This document shows positions 11,299 through 22,065 of a stretch of DNA of 64,000 nucleotides, piece by piece. The stretch is from Periplaneta americana. Taxonomy: Eukaryota; Arthropoda; Insecta; Blattodea; Blattidae. Location: the NCBI RefSeq assembly GCF_040183065.1, contig NW_027185502.1, forward strand, positions 3,337,501 through 3,401,500, read 5' to 3'. How positions within the stretch are numbered: position 1 is the first letter of the stretch; each line of letters starts with the position of its first letter. The notes beneath the pieces were generated by a model. That model saw only the letters and a program-made list of their open reading frames with translations, was not told the DNA's origin and did no database searches. The translations under genes and the position numbers were made by a program.

Positions 11299-12744
11299 TT
11301 AGGAATACAATAATAATTACTTTCACGTGTTAATAGCACAAGGAAAGGTTGTCAGATCGATGTCACAGTTTTCTATGGGGATTTGTTTGGAGAAAATACA
11401 CAAAAAATACAACAACCAGTGTCTCAGCTCTCTTTCCCATAGGCCCCAGTTTACACGTAAAAAATAAAGTATGAAATACTATCGGAGGTTCTTGAGTTGC
11501 TGTTGCATATTCATACAGCAACACAGACTGATGTCTTTGATCTCTGTAACCGAGTTTACAATACATTATATTATTTTTTTGTTTAGATATTATTAAGCCT
11601 ATTATTTTTTACTTATTATAATTATTATTTGTTGATTTTATGGACACAAACACATCATCTGACATTCCGATAAATGTGGAACCTGTCACTAAAGCTGTTC
11701 TCACTGGAGCGGCGCGATATTTTCAAGGTAAAGACGTTATGTATCACTACTTTTTAAAATTACCATCATTATAATGGTTTTTCGTTTCATGAAAATTTGA
11801 AATCAATTTTCATTCATAGTAGAAATACACTCATTAAAATAACAACAAAATTAACTAAATAAAACATACTTTGAAAGAATACTAATTCGTTAGAAGAACA
11901 GAATTTTTTTATGTTATTTATTTTAACTACCAGATCGGCATCTAAAGGTGGGAATGATTGAAGACCTCTCCAGTGCAGAAGTAAATTTGCAGTCTTGACA
12001 GGTGACAAAGCCGTAAATTTATTCATGAACACTCTAGAAAGTTTCAAGTTCGAAGATACAGAAGAATTAATCTTCGATGAAGCTGATCTTGAAAATGATG
12101 CAGAAACACGTAGTGCTACCTCAACAGAAGAGAGTGATACCAAGTCTAGAAATCTCCCGAGATACGAGTGGATACCATTGGACACAAAAATAAAAGTGGC
12201 TCACGAGCATTCGAATTGGAGTCTGCATGCATTGCAGCAACAGGGTTCCCATCCGTCAAGATACAAGAGACTTCTTGCATTGTGGCGAAGAAACACTGAA
12301 ATGGGAGGTACGTGGTACAATAAAATGGTGATGATAGACGTGGGTGTATGACAGATTTGTGGAAGGAATGAACAAGTGACAATCAAGAGACTGCAGGAGT
12401 GGGCTTTAGCGGTGGCCTTTCAATATTGGGGTTCTTCTTTCGACTTCACACAAGTTACAGCTGAGTTGTTGCTTTTAAGAAACGACATAAAATAGGCAGA
12501 GAAAAATACGAATCTGGTCTCTACTCGAGAAACATATTCGGAAGAGGAAATACTGCAGTCAGCAGATTGTTTCCAAAACCAGGCATCCACCCTCATTCCA
12601 CAATTTGATCCTGATTACATCATTAATACCGACCAGACTGGATGCACGTATCAGGTCAACGTTAAAACAACTTTAACTACCAAAGGAGAAAAACAAGTTG
12701 TTGTTACTGTTGGCGACCTGAACAAAGTCAAACATTCGTATACT

Positions 12745-15461
12745 CAAGATTGGAGGAAGAAGACTGCCATTCTCAAAAAAAGCAATCATAACAGCATAAA
12801 AGAACAGTTTCAATAAATTTATTGAAAATATTAATTACAGAACCGATAGCGTTAAAACATATAAATTTCTGAAGAATATTTCCAATACACAGGAAAACAC
12901 TAGCCAACCTATTATTCATAATAACAAAACACTAACAGATAGTAGAGATATAGCAAAAGCTTTTAATAAACACTACTCAAACTCTCACAGATTACATCCC
13001 AATATAAAAAACAATGACAAATTTATCAAAAGAGAATTACATAAAAATAATAAAAAACAATATTACTAGTACAAAACCTGAAATATTTCATCAAAATTTT
13101 ACTTCCAAAGAATTAACTCTAGCTATACAAAATTTAAAAACCAAGAAATCTCCTGGCCCCTACAACATTCATTCCGAATTTTTTAAACATCTGGGGGAAA
13201 AAGCCAAGTCTATACTTTTATCCATTTTTCAATTTATCATGGAACACCTCAATTCCTGCCGCTTGGAAAAAAGCAATCATTGTACCAATTCACAAAAAAA
13301 GGGAAACCTGCTCATGATGTTAATAGTTATCGACCAATAGCACTATTAAGCATGATAGCAAAAACCATGGAGTCCATGATCTCCAACAGGTTAACTTGGT
13401 ATTTAGAATCCCAAAATCTTTTATCACCAAGACAAGCCGGTTTTCGACAACTACACTCTACCAATGAACAAGTCATACGCCTCAGCCAAGGAATAAAAGA
13501 CAGTTTTAACAAGAAAGAAGATACCTTGGCAATATTTATTGACTTTCAGTTAGCATATGACTCTGTTCGGAGATATAAATTATTACTAAAACTCCAGAAA
13601 TTAGGTATCTCCAGCAATATGTTCAGATGGATATCAGAATTCCTTAGTCAAAGATTCATTGCCACTAAATTCAATAACTCACTTTCTAGTTACAGACAAA
13701 CATATCGAGGTCTACCTCAGGGCACCGTCCTCAGCACAACTTTATTCAATATTTATATAAATGACTTACCCTCCCTATTAGAGGAATCAAACATGAAAAC
13801 AGCACTATTTGCAGATGATATAGTTTTGTGGACTTCCGGATCTTACAGACATAGAGACAAAATTCAAAATTCTGCTCTTAAAGCTCTAAATCAACTACAT
13901 GAATGGAATACATCAAATTTGATGACACTCAATTTAAGCAAAAGTAACTACCAAATATTTTCACTCTGTAAAAAAGAAAGAGAATTCAATATCCAATACA
14001 ATGGCCAACACCTTCCTAGGACTTATGAATCCAAATATCTTGGAGTTATTTTCGATAGTAAGTTAACATGGAGCAACCATTTGAAATACATTTCTGAAAA
14101 AGCTCGTAAAAAATTCTCCCTTCTAAAAAGACTAGCAGGAAAGAAATGGGGATGTTCTAGGAATACTTTGAACACTACATACAAAATGTTTATACAGCCA
14201 GTGCTGACATACTGCGGAGAAATTTTAATTACTTCACCTTTCATAAACGACATAGAATATGTTCAAAACCAAGCTCTCAGACTCATTACTGGTGGAATCA
14301 AAACAACGCCAATAGATTCTATGAGATTCCTCACTAATATTAACAGCATCAAAATGACAATAGAAGAAAAAGCACTGATTCAATATGAAAAACTTATCAG
14401 ATTACCAGGAAACAATTGGCATTCATACAGTCCTCTTTGTAGATTGAAAACTCAAAAAAGTTTCATATCCATTGTTCAAGAATTAAATCAGAAAATCAAT
14501 ATCCCGAATTTAAAAGAAAACTTACAAATTAAACCAAACCCTTTAACTCTATTAAATATAGAATATAATCTAAATTTAACAGAAGAAATACTGAAATCAG
14601 AAGTAAACACTGAAATGCTGAAACAATTGTCTTTAGAGACAATTAATATTAGGTACCCTCCACACAACTGGCTTCATTTATACGCCGACGGATCCTTGAT
14701 CTCCAGAGAACAAGGTGCCGGTGCAGGTGTTACGTGCTGTCTCTTCTCACTTTATAGATCTCTTGGATATGGAACAACAAGTTTTGATGGAGAAATCATT
14801 GCAATAAGTGAATGTCTCAGGAATCTTCTATGCCACATCAATAAATTTAGGAATGCAGTTATATTGTCAAACTCCAAAGCAGCTATTCTATCAATCGTCT
14901 CTAAACACACACCTTCATCTCAAACAGCAGAAATAACTAAAATGCTCTCTTAATTAATATCACTCAATAAAAGAATTGTATTCCAATGGATACCATCCCA
15001 TTGTGGAATCCTGGGAAACGAGAATGCGGATGCTTTAGCAAAGAAGGGCAGCACTGCTACTTACAGACCTGTTACTAAATCTACGTATTACTCTGTGAAG
15101 AGATTTATTAAATCTTCATACTTAGACTTCAACAAACAAAATTTGATAACTCAATCCCAAGGGAAAAAATGGAACTCTCTGCATCAAAATCCACAGTTAA
15201 TTCCCGATTTACCACGAAAATCGTCTGTAGCTGCATTTAGATTGGCAACAGGCCATGATTGTTTGGCCAAACACTTGCATAGAATTGGAATATATATGAG
15301 TCCCCTAACTGCCCATTGTGCAACTCAAACCAAGAAATTTATTCGGAACACCTGAAAATCTGTGCTTCAGTGGCTGGTCATGATAATATCTTTGAAAAAT
15401 ATTGGAGTGCAAGAGGTCAAATGACTTTATTGTCAAACGCCTGGCATTAGAAAACAACAAC
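12745..15461 (+). mobile_element. 5'-truncated LINE with RNase H, inside the pogo-like gene
   Basis: The insert is flanked by perfect 14-bp direct repeats AACATTCGTATACT at 12731-12744 and 15462-15475. It ends in an AAC-repeat tail (AAAACAACAAC). The host frame reads HSYT before and AQY after, so removing the insert and one repeat restores it. This shows target-primed insertion after the host transposon was in place. Confidence 0.9.
12840..15355 (+). pseudogene. LINE reverse transcriptase plus RNase H
   Basis: N-terminal remnants (TYKFLKNISN, KKSPGPYNIHSEFFK) lead, after a frameshift near 13270, to a 557-residue frame at 13280-14953. RT blocks visible are SYRPIALLSMIAKTMESM, RQAGFRQLHST, the A-block IFIDFQLAYDSV, YRGLPQGTVLSTTLFNIYIN and the catalytic FADD (about 13809-13820). 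RNase H follows: LYADGSLI (Asp), DGEIIAISE (Glu), LSNSKAAILS where Asp is expected and Asn is present, then past the stop at 14951 WIPSHCGILGNENADALAKK (final Asp). RNase H removes the RNA strand. The RT/RNase H order fits the I/R1 group; the exact clade is uncertain. The copy is inactive. Confidence 0.8.
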
Positions 15462-16160
15462 AACATTCGTATACTGCACAATATGCAATAACATCTTTGG
15501 GAAAAGTTTTACCTGAAGTGTTATTGTGTATGGAGGAACTTGGAGGTAAATTTGGTCTAGAGTAAGTGCAAAGGTTAATGAATTACAGGAGGAACTAAAA
15601 AATGTGGTTGTTACATGTTCAATTTCAGGAAAACTGACTTCTCCACCTTTCGAGAAATTTTTGGATAGGTACAGTCCTCCAGTCATATGTGAAACAAAAA
15701 CAGTTCCTTCTTATGTTAGATTCATGGGGTGGACAAACAGTACAACGAAAAGTTTGTTAATGAAGACAACCTGCCAAATGTACTACTCTAAATGTACACC
15801 ATTATGCTAATCATGTCACATGTATTTTTACAGGGAGATTAAACAGTTTACATATCTATTAGAAAGGAGTCAAAATATCTCTTGCCGGGAGGATGAAATA
15901 GAAATTCATTCCCTGTTACATATCAGCTGTCGTCTCCAATTTTTAAAGACATGCTACTGTATGTATGGTGTGCAAGTAAGTTAGTAGCGGAAAGAAAGCT
16001 TGTCTTGTGCTTCTGAATGACGTTAAGAGAAGCAAGTGTGATTGTGGAATGATGAGCTTCACGAGGTGTGCCAGGTGCAGGAAGTCTATCTATTTCCATC
16101 CACAGTCCTGTAGTGAGTGCACCATTGGAAAGGACCAGGAGTAGGTGAGTCCTTTCATTA

Positions 16161-17393
16161 ATTGAAGACTTGAAATAAAAAGGCTCTAAGTGCCATAATC
16201 ATGAATTTGAGGAAAATGAGTTTTAAGTGTACTAGGTAATTAATGGTCATAGTTTCAGTATTAATGTGTTTTAAGCATAGTATGGAGCTAGTGTCCAAAG
16301 GAACTTACAAACGTAATATTGTAATAGTATGAAAAATGTACTGGAAGTGGAAATTTAATGAAAGGCTCTAAGCTCCATGGTTCAGAATCAGCAAAATGAT
16401 AGTGAAAAGGACAAACGAATGAAACAAAAATGCTTAATTGTTCATAAAGTAAAAGTTCATTCTATAATGCTTCTGTAAAATTGTTTGTGGTCATAATTTC
16501 TCAGGTACTGTATCTTTTCAGTCAAATACTTCTTCTTCTCGATTAATACCTGGATTTTCTTCAGAGTTAACGAAAATATTTCAGAAAATGTTCCTCTGCA
16601 AACTTGCACTAAGTCACCTTGCCCATCTGGAACAGTGTAATGAATAGTTGCTTGTCTCCTGCTCTGTGAAGGGTCATGGTAGGTACCATGACGTCTTCTT
16701 TTAACATGTGATACTTGCATCAGCCCCATCAAGTAACTCCCTCGCTTTTCAATATCTTCCAGGTCATAAAAATCTTCAAACAGCCCGACCTTGTGTTCTT
16801 GCATTTATACTTGCATGCACACCGACTCTGAAAGCAAGATGGAGAATCCTGTGCACTGTACCTCACTAGGTCTATCAGTTTTTTCTGATGTCACAACCAA
16901 CCTAATTTAGTTAGACCTTATTGTTGCTTTCATGCAAAAAGAACAAGAATAAACAGTCTGTCCAGGTATGGTGTAGGTTAGCGATCAGTAATGAGACTAG
17001 CCTCCTGTGCTGGACAAGCTTTTGCAGGAACACGTTTATTATTTGAACTTATGTATTCATTTCCTTCATTTTTCAGCTTTTTTTTCATTGCAGCCGCAGT
17101 ACCTTCTCCTTTAATTCGTCGTTTCTTTCCACTCAGACTGTTACAAACATCTGCTGCCTCCGCCATTTAATCTAACTATGAGGAGGAAGCGCGCGCAACA
17201 TAGAGCCTTTCATAACAGCAGCGGCAGTTAAATTGCATGCTATCTCTCAATTGCATTTAGTACTACATTTTCAATCGTGGCAATTCAAGTCTTTTAATAC
17301 ATTATTGGGCTTGGCATATAGATCCCATTTTGCACACAATTTCAAAATTCCTTATTATGGCACTTAGAGCCTTTTTTATTTCAAGTCTTCAAT
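16161..17393 (-). mobile_element. TIR DNA transposon with repeated GGCTCTAAG motifs
   Basis: ATTGAAGACTTGAAATAAAA followed by AGGCTCTAAGTGCCATAAT at 16161-16199 is repeated inverted at 17353-17393. Subterminal copies of the core occur at about 16354 (ATGAAAGGCTCTAAGC) and, inverted, at about 17203 (AGAGCCTTTCAT). The 1.2 kb interval holds a minus-strand gene remnant. The superfamily cannot be decided from sequence alone. Confidence 0.65.
16457..17166 (-). pseudogene. Transposase-like gene remnant of the TIR element
   Basis: Two minus-strand parts are seen. The upstream part (17166-16978) starts MAEAADVCNSLSGKKRRIKG and is basic. The downstream part (16804-16457) reads EHKVGLFEDFYDLEDIEKRG, HDPSQSRRQATIHYTVPDGQ, GDLVQVCRGTFSEIFSLT and ends at a stop. 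I recognise the SRRQ...YTVP...VQVC...TF block as the N-terminal part of a protein family that is multi-copy in insect genomes and usually continues into a DDE nuclease domain. That catalytic domain is missing here. The gap between the parts contains stops, so this is either an intron or decay. A function beyond transposase-associated is inference. Confidence 0.5.
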
Positions 17394-17473
17394 TAGTATA
17401 GCATGCTTCTCTGTGTCTTAAAATGTTTTCTACATCTTCATTACACAGCTTTTAACACTAAATCACTTTGGGA

Positions 17474-17534
17474 AATGTATTATGTGTCTTTCACGTGTTA
17501 AATTTAACACGTGAAAGACAACATAATACATTTT
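17474..17534. repeat. Near-perfect palindrome centred on a CACGTG/TTAA junction
   Basis: CTTTCACGTGTTAAA is followed directly by TTTAACACGTGAAAG, and the arms extend outward through (G/T)TATTATGT and CATTT to about 30 bp each. The left arm plus its upstream CTTTTAACACTA resembles 11272-11335, suggesting two ends of related elements meeting tail to tail. It could form a strong hairpin. Confidence 0.75.
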
Positions 17535-17704
17535 CCAAAAATGTTTTGATTAGAATCCTTGAAAGAACAATGTAAAGCATTAGGTCTACTTCTGACTCAT
17601 CATGGTATTGTGGCAGCTATGCCTTGGAACAGATGGGGCATAGCCTTCATGAATTGGTCTGCAGTATGACAGTAGCTACGTGGGAGTATAACCATAGTCT
17701 AATA

Positions 17705-19052
17705 CAGTAGCGTGCAAATTAATCCGCACAACGTAATTACTTATGCAAAAACACTCAAACAGGATAAAAAAAAAGGATCTAAGACATACGTCAGTAATCT
17801 ATGTGGCCTCCCTTGTTCCTAATAACAGCTCTGAGACGATTTGGCATGGATTCCACTGATTTCCCACAAATATTCTTCATTTCTTCATCGCGAAACCATA
17901 CACCAATGAGGGTAGAAATCATCTTCTCCTTTGTAGAACAATCCATTTTTTGCATTCTTCTTTTGCAAACTGACCACAAGTTCTCAATGGGGTTGATGTC
18001 AGGTGAGTTGCCTGGCCAGGGGAGTACCTGAATATTCTTCTTGTTGAAGAATTCTGTAGTTTTTCGAGACGTATGGCATGGTGCCAGGTCTTGTTGGAAC
18101 ACACCTCTGCCATCCGGAAATGATTTTTGCAGCTGGGGTACGATTCTGGTTTCCAATAAGTGAATGTATTTGTCAGAATTCATCAATCCCTTGATAGGTA
18201 TTAATGCTCCAGGCCCTTCATGTGTAAAACAACCCCAAAACATTACTTTAGGGGGGTATTTGGGTGCTTGTTGGAGTTGAGCTGCTGTTACTTTTTCGGA
18301 TCCTTTCCGTACGTAAGAAACACGGTGGCCGTGGACCTCGAAATGAGACTCATCAGAAAAAGTACATTCTTCCAGTCATTCACTGTCCAGTGTTGATGTA
18401 ATTTTGCCCACATTAAGCGTTTTTTGCACATAATAGGGGTTAGCAGTTGCTTCGTAATAGGCTTACGAGCCCTTCGTCCAGCTTCCAAAAGCCTACACCG
18501 CACTGTTGTGACGTGAATATTCGCCCCAGTGGTAGCCATTAACTCGCAGGTTAAGTCGGCAGCAGTTAGTCTAGGATTTAATTTACTTTTCCTGACAATT
18601 AAACGATCATCTGCAGGTGAAGTCTTCCTTTTCCGGCCACAGTTTCCTTTTTTCTGGGGTGTGATGGATCCAGTCTCCCTGTATCGTTTTATGATCGAAT
18701 TAACAGTAGCCAAACTGATGTGACGTTCTGCAGCAATTTGCCTCTGTGTCATAGAAGAATGCTCTGCTAATGTTATAATTTTAGACTGTTTTCGTGGAGT
18801 TGTATCCATTTGTGAAGACGACAGAATGTACACAGGATTGCAGTATTAAGTCTTCAACACAACTGAAATGCTTATAAGTACAAAACGACAGGCAAAATGT
18901 CACATATTATAAAAAAAATAATAACGACAGACCTTCAACAACGGAATTACACGTACTACAGATGTCAATTAAAGCGGTATGAGCAGCTGTGAGGCCAACA
19001 ATGACAGAAAATGTAAAAATATATCGTGTTCAGATTAATTTGCATGCTACTG
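17705..19052 (-). mobile_element. Tc1-type transposon
   Basis: TIRs are CAGTAGCGTGCAAATTAATC at 17705 and its inverted partner GATTAATTTGCATGCTACTG ending at 19052, differing at one position. TA dinucleotides flank both ends (17703-17704 and 19053-19054). The 1,348-bp unit carries one transposase gene on the minus strand. Confidence 0.9.
17791..18809 (-). pseudogene. Tc1 transposase (DD34E), one frameshift
   Basis: The start is MDTTPRKQSKI at 18807-18809, an internal ATG preferred over the one at 18833 because it matches family starts. Helix-turn-helix DNA-binding regions (MTQRQIAAERHISLATVNSI and KLNPRLTAADL) are followed by the catalytic core: DESHFEVHGHRVSY (first Asp, in a shifted frame near 18340), FQQDLAPCHTSRK (second Asp) and GNSPDINPIENLW (Glu 35 residues after the second Asp). 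The protein cuts the TIRs and inserts at TA. A single frame change near 18350 separates the two halves; otherwise it looks complete to HIDY-stop. This is one of the best preserved elements here and probably young. Confidence 0.88.
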
Positions 19053-19054
19053 TA

Positions 19055-19236
19055 CATACAGTCACGAAGCTTGAGATGATTTTTGCATTTCTCGCAATAC
19101 AATGCTCCAAGCAGTTAGCAATTGAGAATACTAGGAACAATAATCTGTGTGATAGTAGTGATCCTAGTGGCTAGCAACTAAAGTTCTACTGTCATTGCAT
19201 GCATATTCCCTATGTATTGAGCTTCGTGACTGTATG
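19055..19236. mobile_element. 182-bp MITE with TA target duplication
   Basis: CATACAGTCACGAAGCT at 19055 is inverted as AGCTTCGTGACTGTATG ending at 19236. TA flanks both sides (19053-19054 and 19237-19238). It has no coding capacity. The TA site and CAGT-like end suggest mobilisation by a Tc1/mariner transposase. It shares its left TA with the Tc1 element next to it. Confidence 0.85.
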
Positions 19237-19589
19237 TACTAGATTGTGGTATAACTATAACTGACAATGAGTCTATGCGCGCAAGAAGGGACTATTATTT
19301 TGGGCTTATCTGGATCACAAGAAAGAAAATGCCTAAACATGTATCCCTTGATTTTTTTATTCTCTATCAACTAAAAAGAATCCAAGTTTCTGCAGGATGT
19401 TAAATTATTGCACTTCCAATACATATGAATATTAAAAATTTGCTCTAATACAGTACATTTTTTTTTTCCAGGAGATCTAAGACCTATGGGAGAGAACACT
19501 GAGACACGAGTCTTTATATTTTTAGTGTATTTTCACCAAAAAAATCCCCATGCAAAATTGTGACATTGTTCTGATAACTTCTCCTTGTA

Positions 19590-19978
19590 AGTTTAAGAAT
19601 TACCTTAGTTGACTAGTTTTGGCTTGGAAGCCATCTTCAGAACTGCATTGGTCCTCGTGGTTTCAGGTATCTTCACCCCCAGTGGGGGTTGTGCAATATG
19701 AAGTCAAATAGTGTGTATTCTGAAATTCAGTTGTGTGTTGAGGATTTGTTGCGGGTGTGTTTTTGTGTACTTGTATATTTAGTATTGTTCTAGTGTGTTT
19801 AGTTTCTGGTTTTTCGGTTGGACATGTAGAATTTCAATGTCTGTGTATATATTGCTGTAGAAGTGGTTGGCATTCATGAGGTGTTGTGCATATGTGGAAG
19901 TGTCATGTGATTTGGTTATGGCTGTGATGTGTTCTTTGTAACTGGAACGTGTTTCAAATGTATTCAACTACGGTATTC
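19590..19978 (-). pseudogene. Penelope-like element 3' fragment (GIY-YIG region)
   Basis: On the minus strand the frame from 19967 reads MNTFETRSSYKEHITAI, HDTSTYAQHLMNANHFY and HVQPKNQKLNTLEQYEIYK, the C-terminal part of the GIY-YIG endonuclease of Penelope-like retroelements. It is followed by the element's 3' untranslated end, including TTCTGAAGATGGCTTCC and a complementary AAGCC (19616-19640). Two related copies lie at 39415-39830 and 39828-41013. The RT part is absent. It interrupts the inverted repeat of the surrounding transposon. Confidence 0.75.
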
Positions 19979-20059
19979 TTAAACTTAGTTCTATTAACAC
20001 GTGAAAGTAATCATTATTGTATTCCTAATTCATTTTATTTTTTTAACAAAACAAAATAA

Positions 20060-20215
20060 TGAAATTTTTATGTTGTGCTAGCTGAAAGGACCTGGCGTTG
20101 CCTGAAAATATCAGGGTTGACCGGGTTTTTCTTTTTGTTTCTATTTTTAATTAAACTGGTTGTTGAGACTTTCCAGAAATCTCGGAAACTCTTTTTAATT
20201 TTAAAATTAATATTT
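20060..20215 (+). repeat. Dispersed repeat shared with 23277-23375
   Basis: GCTGAAAGGACCTGGCGTTGCC and CTATTTTTAATTAAACTGG recur at 23285-23345 in the same order. It is noncoding and of unknown origin. Confidence 0.55.
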
Positions 20216-20495
20216 AAACACATCAGTGACAAGATAATAAAGTCTCTACTGTGGAGGCAGCTGTGAGGAGTCTCTCCGAGTGCTACTGACAGAATAACAT
20301 GATGTTACTGGGGAATAACATTTCTAATTACAGTTGAAAGCAGAAGTGTTTGCGAGCCCCATCCAGAGTTAATGCTTACAAGGAAAAATTTACAGACCTC
20401 CCATTACCCCCAGAGCCAATACTCACCCGCTGGGGCACGTGGATTGAAGCTGCTCTCTCTATTCAGATAATTTCAATGCAGTTAAAGAATTTGTT

Positions 20496-21570
20496 ACTTA
20501 CTTACTTACAAATGGCTTTTAAGAAACCCGAAGGTTCATTGCCGCCCTCACATAAGCCCGCCAGTGGTCCCTATCCTGTGCAAGATTAATCCAGTCTCTA
20601 TCATCATATCCCACCTCCCTCAAATCCATTTTAATATTATCCTCCCATCTACGTCTCGGCCTCCCTAAAGGTCTTTTTCCCTCCGGTCTCCCAACTAACA
20701 CTCTATATGCATTTCTGGATTCGCTCATACGTGCTACATGCCCTGCCCATCTCAAACGTCTGGATTTAATGTTCCTAATTATGTCAGGTGAAGAATACAA
20801 TGCGTGCAGTTCTGTGTTGTGTAACTTTCTCCATTCTCCTGTAACTTCATCCCGCTTAGCCCCAAATATTTTCCTAAGCACCTTATTCTCAAACACCCTT
20901 AACCTATGTTCCTCTCTCAGAGTGAGAGTCCAAGTTTCACAACCATACAGAACAACCGGTAATATAACTGTTTTATAAATTCTAACTTTCAGATTTTTGG
21001 ACAGCAGACTGGATGATAAGAGCTTCTCAACCGAATAATAACAAGCATTTCCCATATTTATTCTGCGTTTAATTTCCTCCCGAGTGTCATTTATATTTGT
21101 TACTGTTGCTCCAAGATATTTGAATTTTTCCACCTCTTCGAAGGATAAATCTCCAATTTTTATAGTTCCATTTCGTACAGTATTCTGGTCACGAGACATA
21201 ATCATATACTTTGTCTTTTCGGTATTTACTTCCAAACCGATCACTTTACTTGCTTCAAGTAAAATTTCCGTGTTTTCCCTAATCGTTTGTGTATTTTCTC
21301 CTAACATATTCACGTCATCCGCATAGACAAGAAGCTGATGTAACCCGTTCAATTCCAAACCCTGCCTGTTATCCTGAACTTTCCTAATGGCATATTCTAG
21401 AGCGAAGTTAAAAAGTAAAGGTGATAGTGCATCTCCCTGCTTTAGCCCGCAGTGAATTGGAAAAGCATCAGATAGAAACTGACCTATACGGACTGTGCTG
21501 TATGTTTCACTGAGATACATTTTAATTAATCAAACTAGTTTCTTGGGAATATCAAATTCAATAAGAATAT
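20496..21570 (-). mobile_element. LINE family 2, copy 1 (3' 1.1 kb)
   Basis: A 5'-truncated minus-strand copy is bounded by direct repeats CAGTTAAAGAATTTGTT (20479-20495) and CAGTTAAAGAATTCGTT (21571-21587). It ends in a GTAA-type tandem tail, typical of RTE-like LINEs. Other copies are at 30083, 31866, 37575 and 39934. Confidence 0.9.
20519..21520 (-). pseudogene. LINE family 2 RT C-terminal half (copy 1)
   Basis: A 333-residue frame contains [20 protein letters not shown], the catalytic [85 protein letters not shown] and [12 protein letters not shown], ending MNLRVS. The YADD Asp pair is intact. The frame itself is unbroken, but the endonuclease and N-terminal RT fingers are absent through 5' truncation, so it cannot act alone. 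The ATG at 21520 is internal to the original protein. The Trp/Arg-rich C-terminal block is conserved in all five copies and probably binds element RNA (inference). Confidence 0.88.
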
Positions 21571-22065
21571 CAGTTAAAGAATTCGTTGGTGCGCTAAATC
21601 CAATTGAAGCCTTGTCAATTCAACGTTCACAGAATATTTTAATAGTGAATATTTGCAAAGGGAGTTGGCAGTAATCAAGGCACATTCAAAGTTATACCTA
21701 GCTGAAGTCACATAAAACTTGAAAAATATGGTTTGTCTTTATATGAATCTTTATCAATCCTCAAGGATGTTTAGAGCAAACGTCAGAGTGCTCCTTTAAA
21801 GTATGTTGAAAAATTAAGTGATAAATTGTGCACTGTTTTAGGGAGAAATCCTGACAAAGTTTTAAGTTCTGTCGATAAATATTTTCAATGTGAAAATGTT
21901 GTGCTTCCAGAAGAAATTTCGCCAGAGCTAGTAAGTGCTTTCAAATTTTGCTCAATAACATTTGTAGACATGAATGGTCCTTCTCAGTTCTGTGATAAAG
22001 GTCATAAACTTACCCGAGCATTTGGAGAAAATAATCATTGTGTACTGCAAATCAAGTTACAGTAA

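Larger units (their letters stand above)
11640..16145 (+). pseudogene. Pogo-like (Tc1/mariner superfamily) transposase, split by a LINE
   Basis: A possible first exon starts at 11640 (MDTNTSSDIPINVEPVTKAV) and ends near a GTAAAG at about 11729. The main body starts at 11995 (MTGDKAVNLFMNTLESFKF) and includes RYEWIPLDTKIKVAHEHSN, LQEWALAVAFQYW, then DYIINTDQTGCTYQV (likely first catalytic Asp) and GEKQVVVTVGDLNKVKHSYT. A 2.7 kb LINE interrupts it at 12745. It resumes at 15476 with AQYAITSLGKVLPEVLL, LMLDSWGGQT (second Asp) and a terminal zinc-knuckle-like KCDCGMMSFTRCARCRK near 16040-16090. Numerous stops and frameshifts are present. The superfamily assignment is by motif recognition. Confidence 0.65.
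11299..20027 (+). mobile_element. Composite DNA transposon bounded by a 37-bp inverted repeat
   Basis: TTAGGAATACAATAATAATT continuing to CACGTGTTAATAG (11299-11335) is repeated inverted at 19991-20027 with one mismatch. Homology resumes further in: 11340-11455 (TGGGGATTTGTTTGGAG ... CTCTCTTTCCCATAGG) matches the reverse complement of about 19470-19585. The interval contains a pogo-like transposase gene and at least five later insertions (LINE, TIR element, Tc1, MITE, Penelope piece). No clear target duplication is visible. The limits are inferred from the inverted repeat and may be wrong if the ends belong to two neighbouring elements. Confidence 0.6.
20320..22065 (+). pseudogene. hAT-type transposase remnant, split by a LINE
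   Basis: Before the insert the frame reads [20 protein letters not shown] then [10 protein letters not shown], a stretch known from insect hAT-like proteins (LPPKP-x-TRWGTW). A LINE (20496-21570) interrupts it. Beyond, the frame resumes with LNPIEALSIQRSQ and, after further breaks, KYVEKLSDKLCTVLGRNPDK, YFQCENVVLPEEISPELV and FKFCSITFVDMNG. The last block corresponds to the C-terminal dimerisation region (normally I-T-x-V-E-R-S-F-S). No N-terminal BED finger is adjacent. Frameshifts and the altered dimerisation motif show it is dead. Confidence 0.65.
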
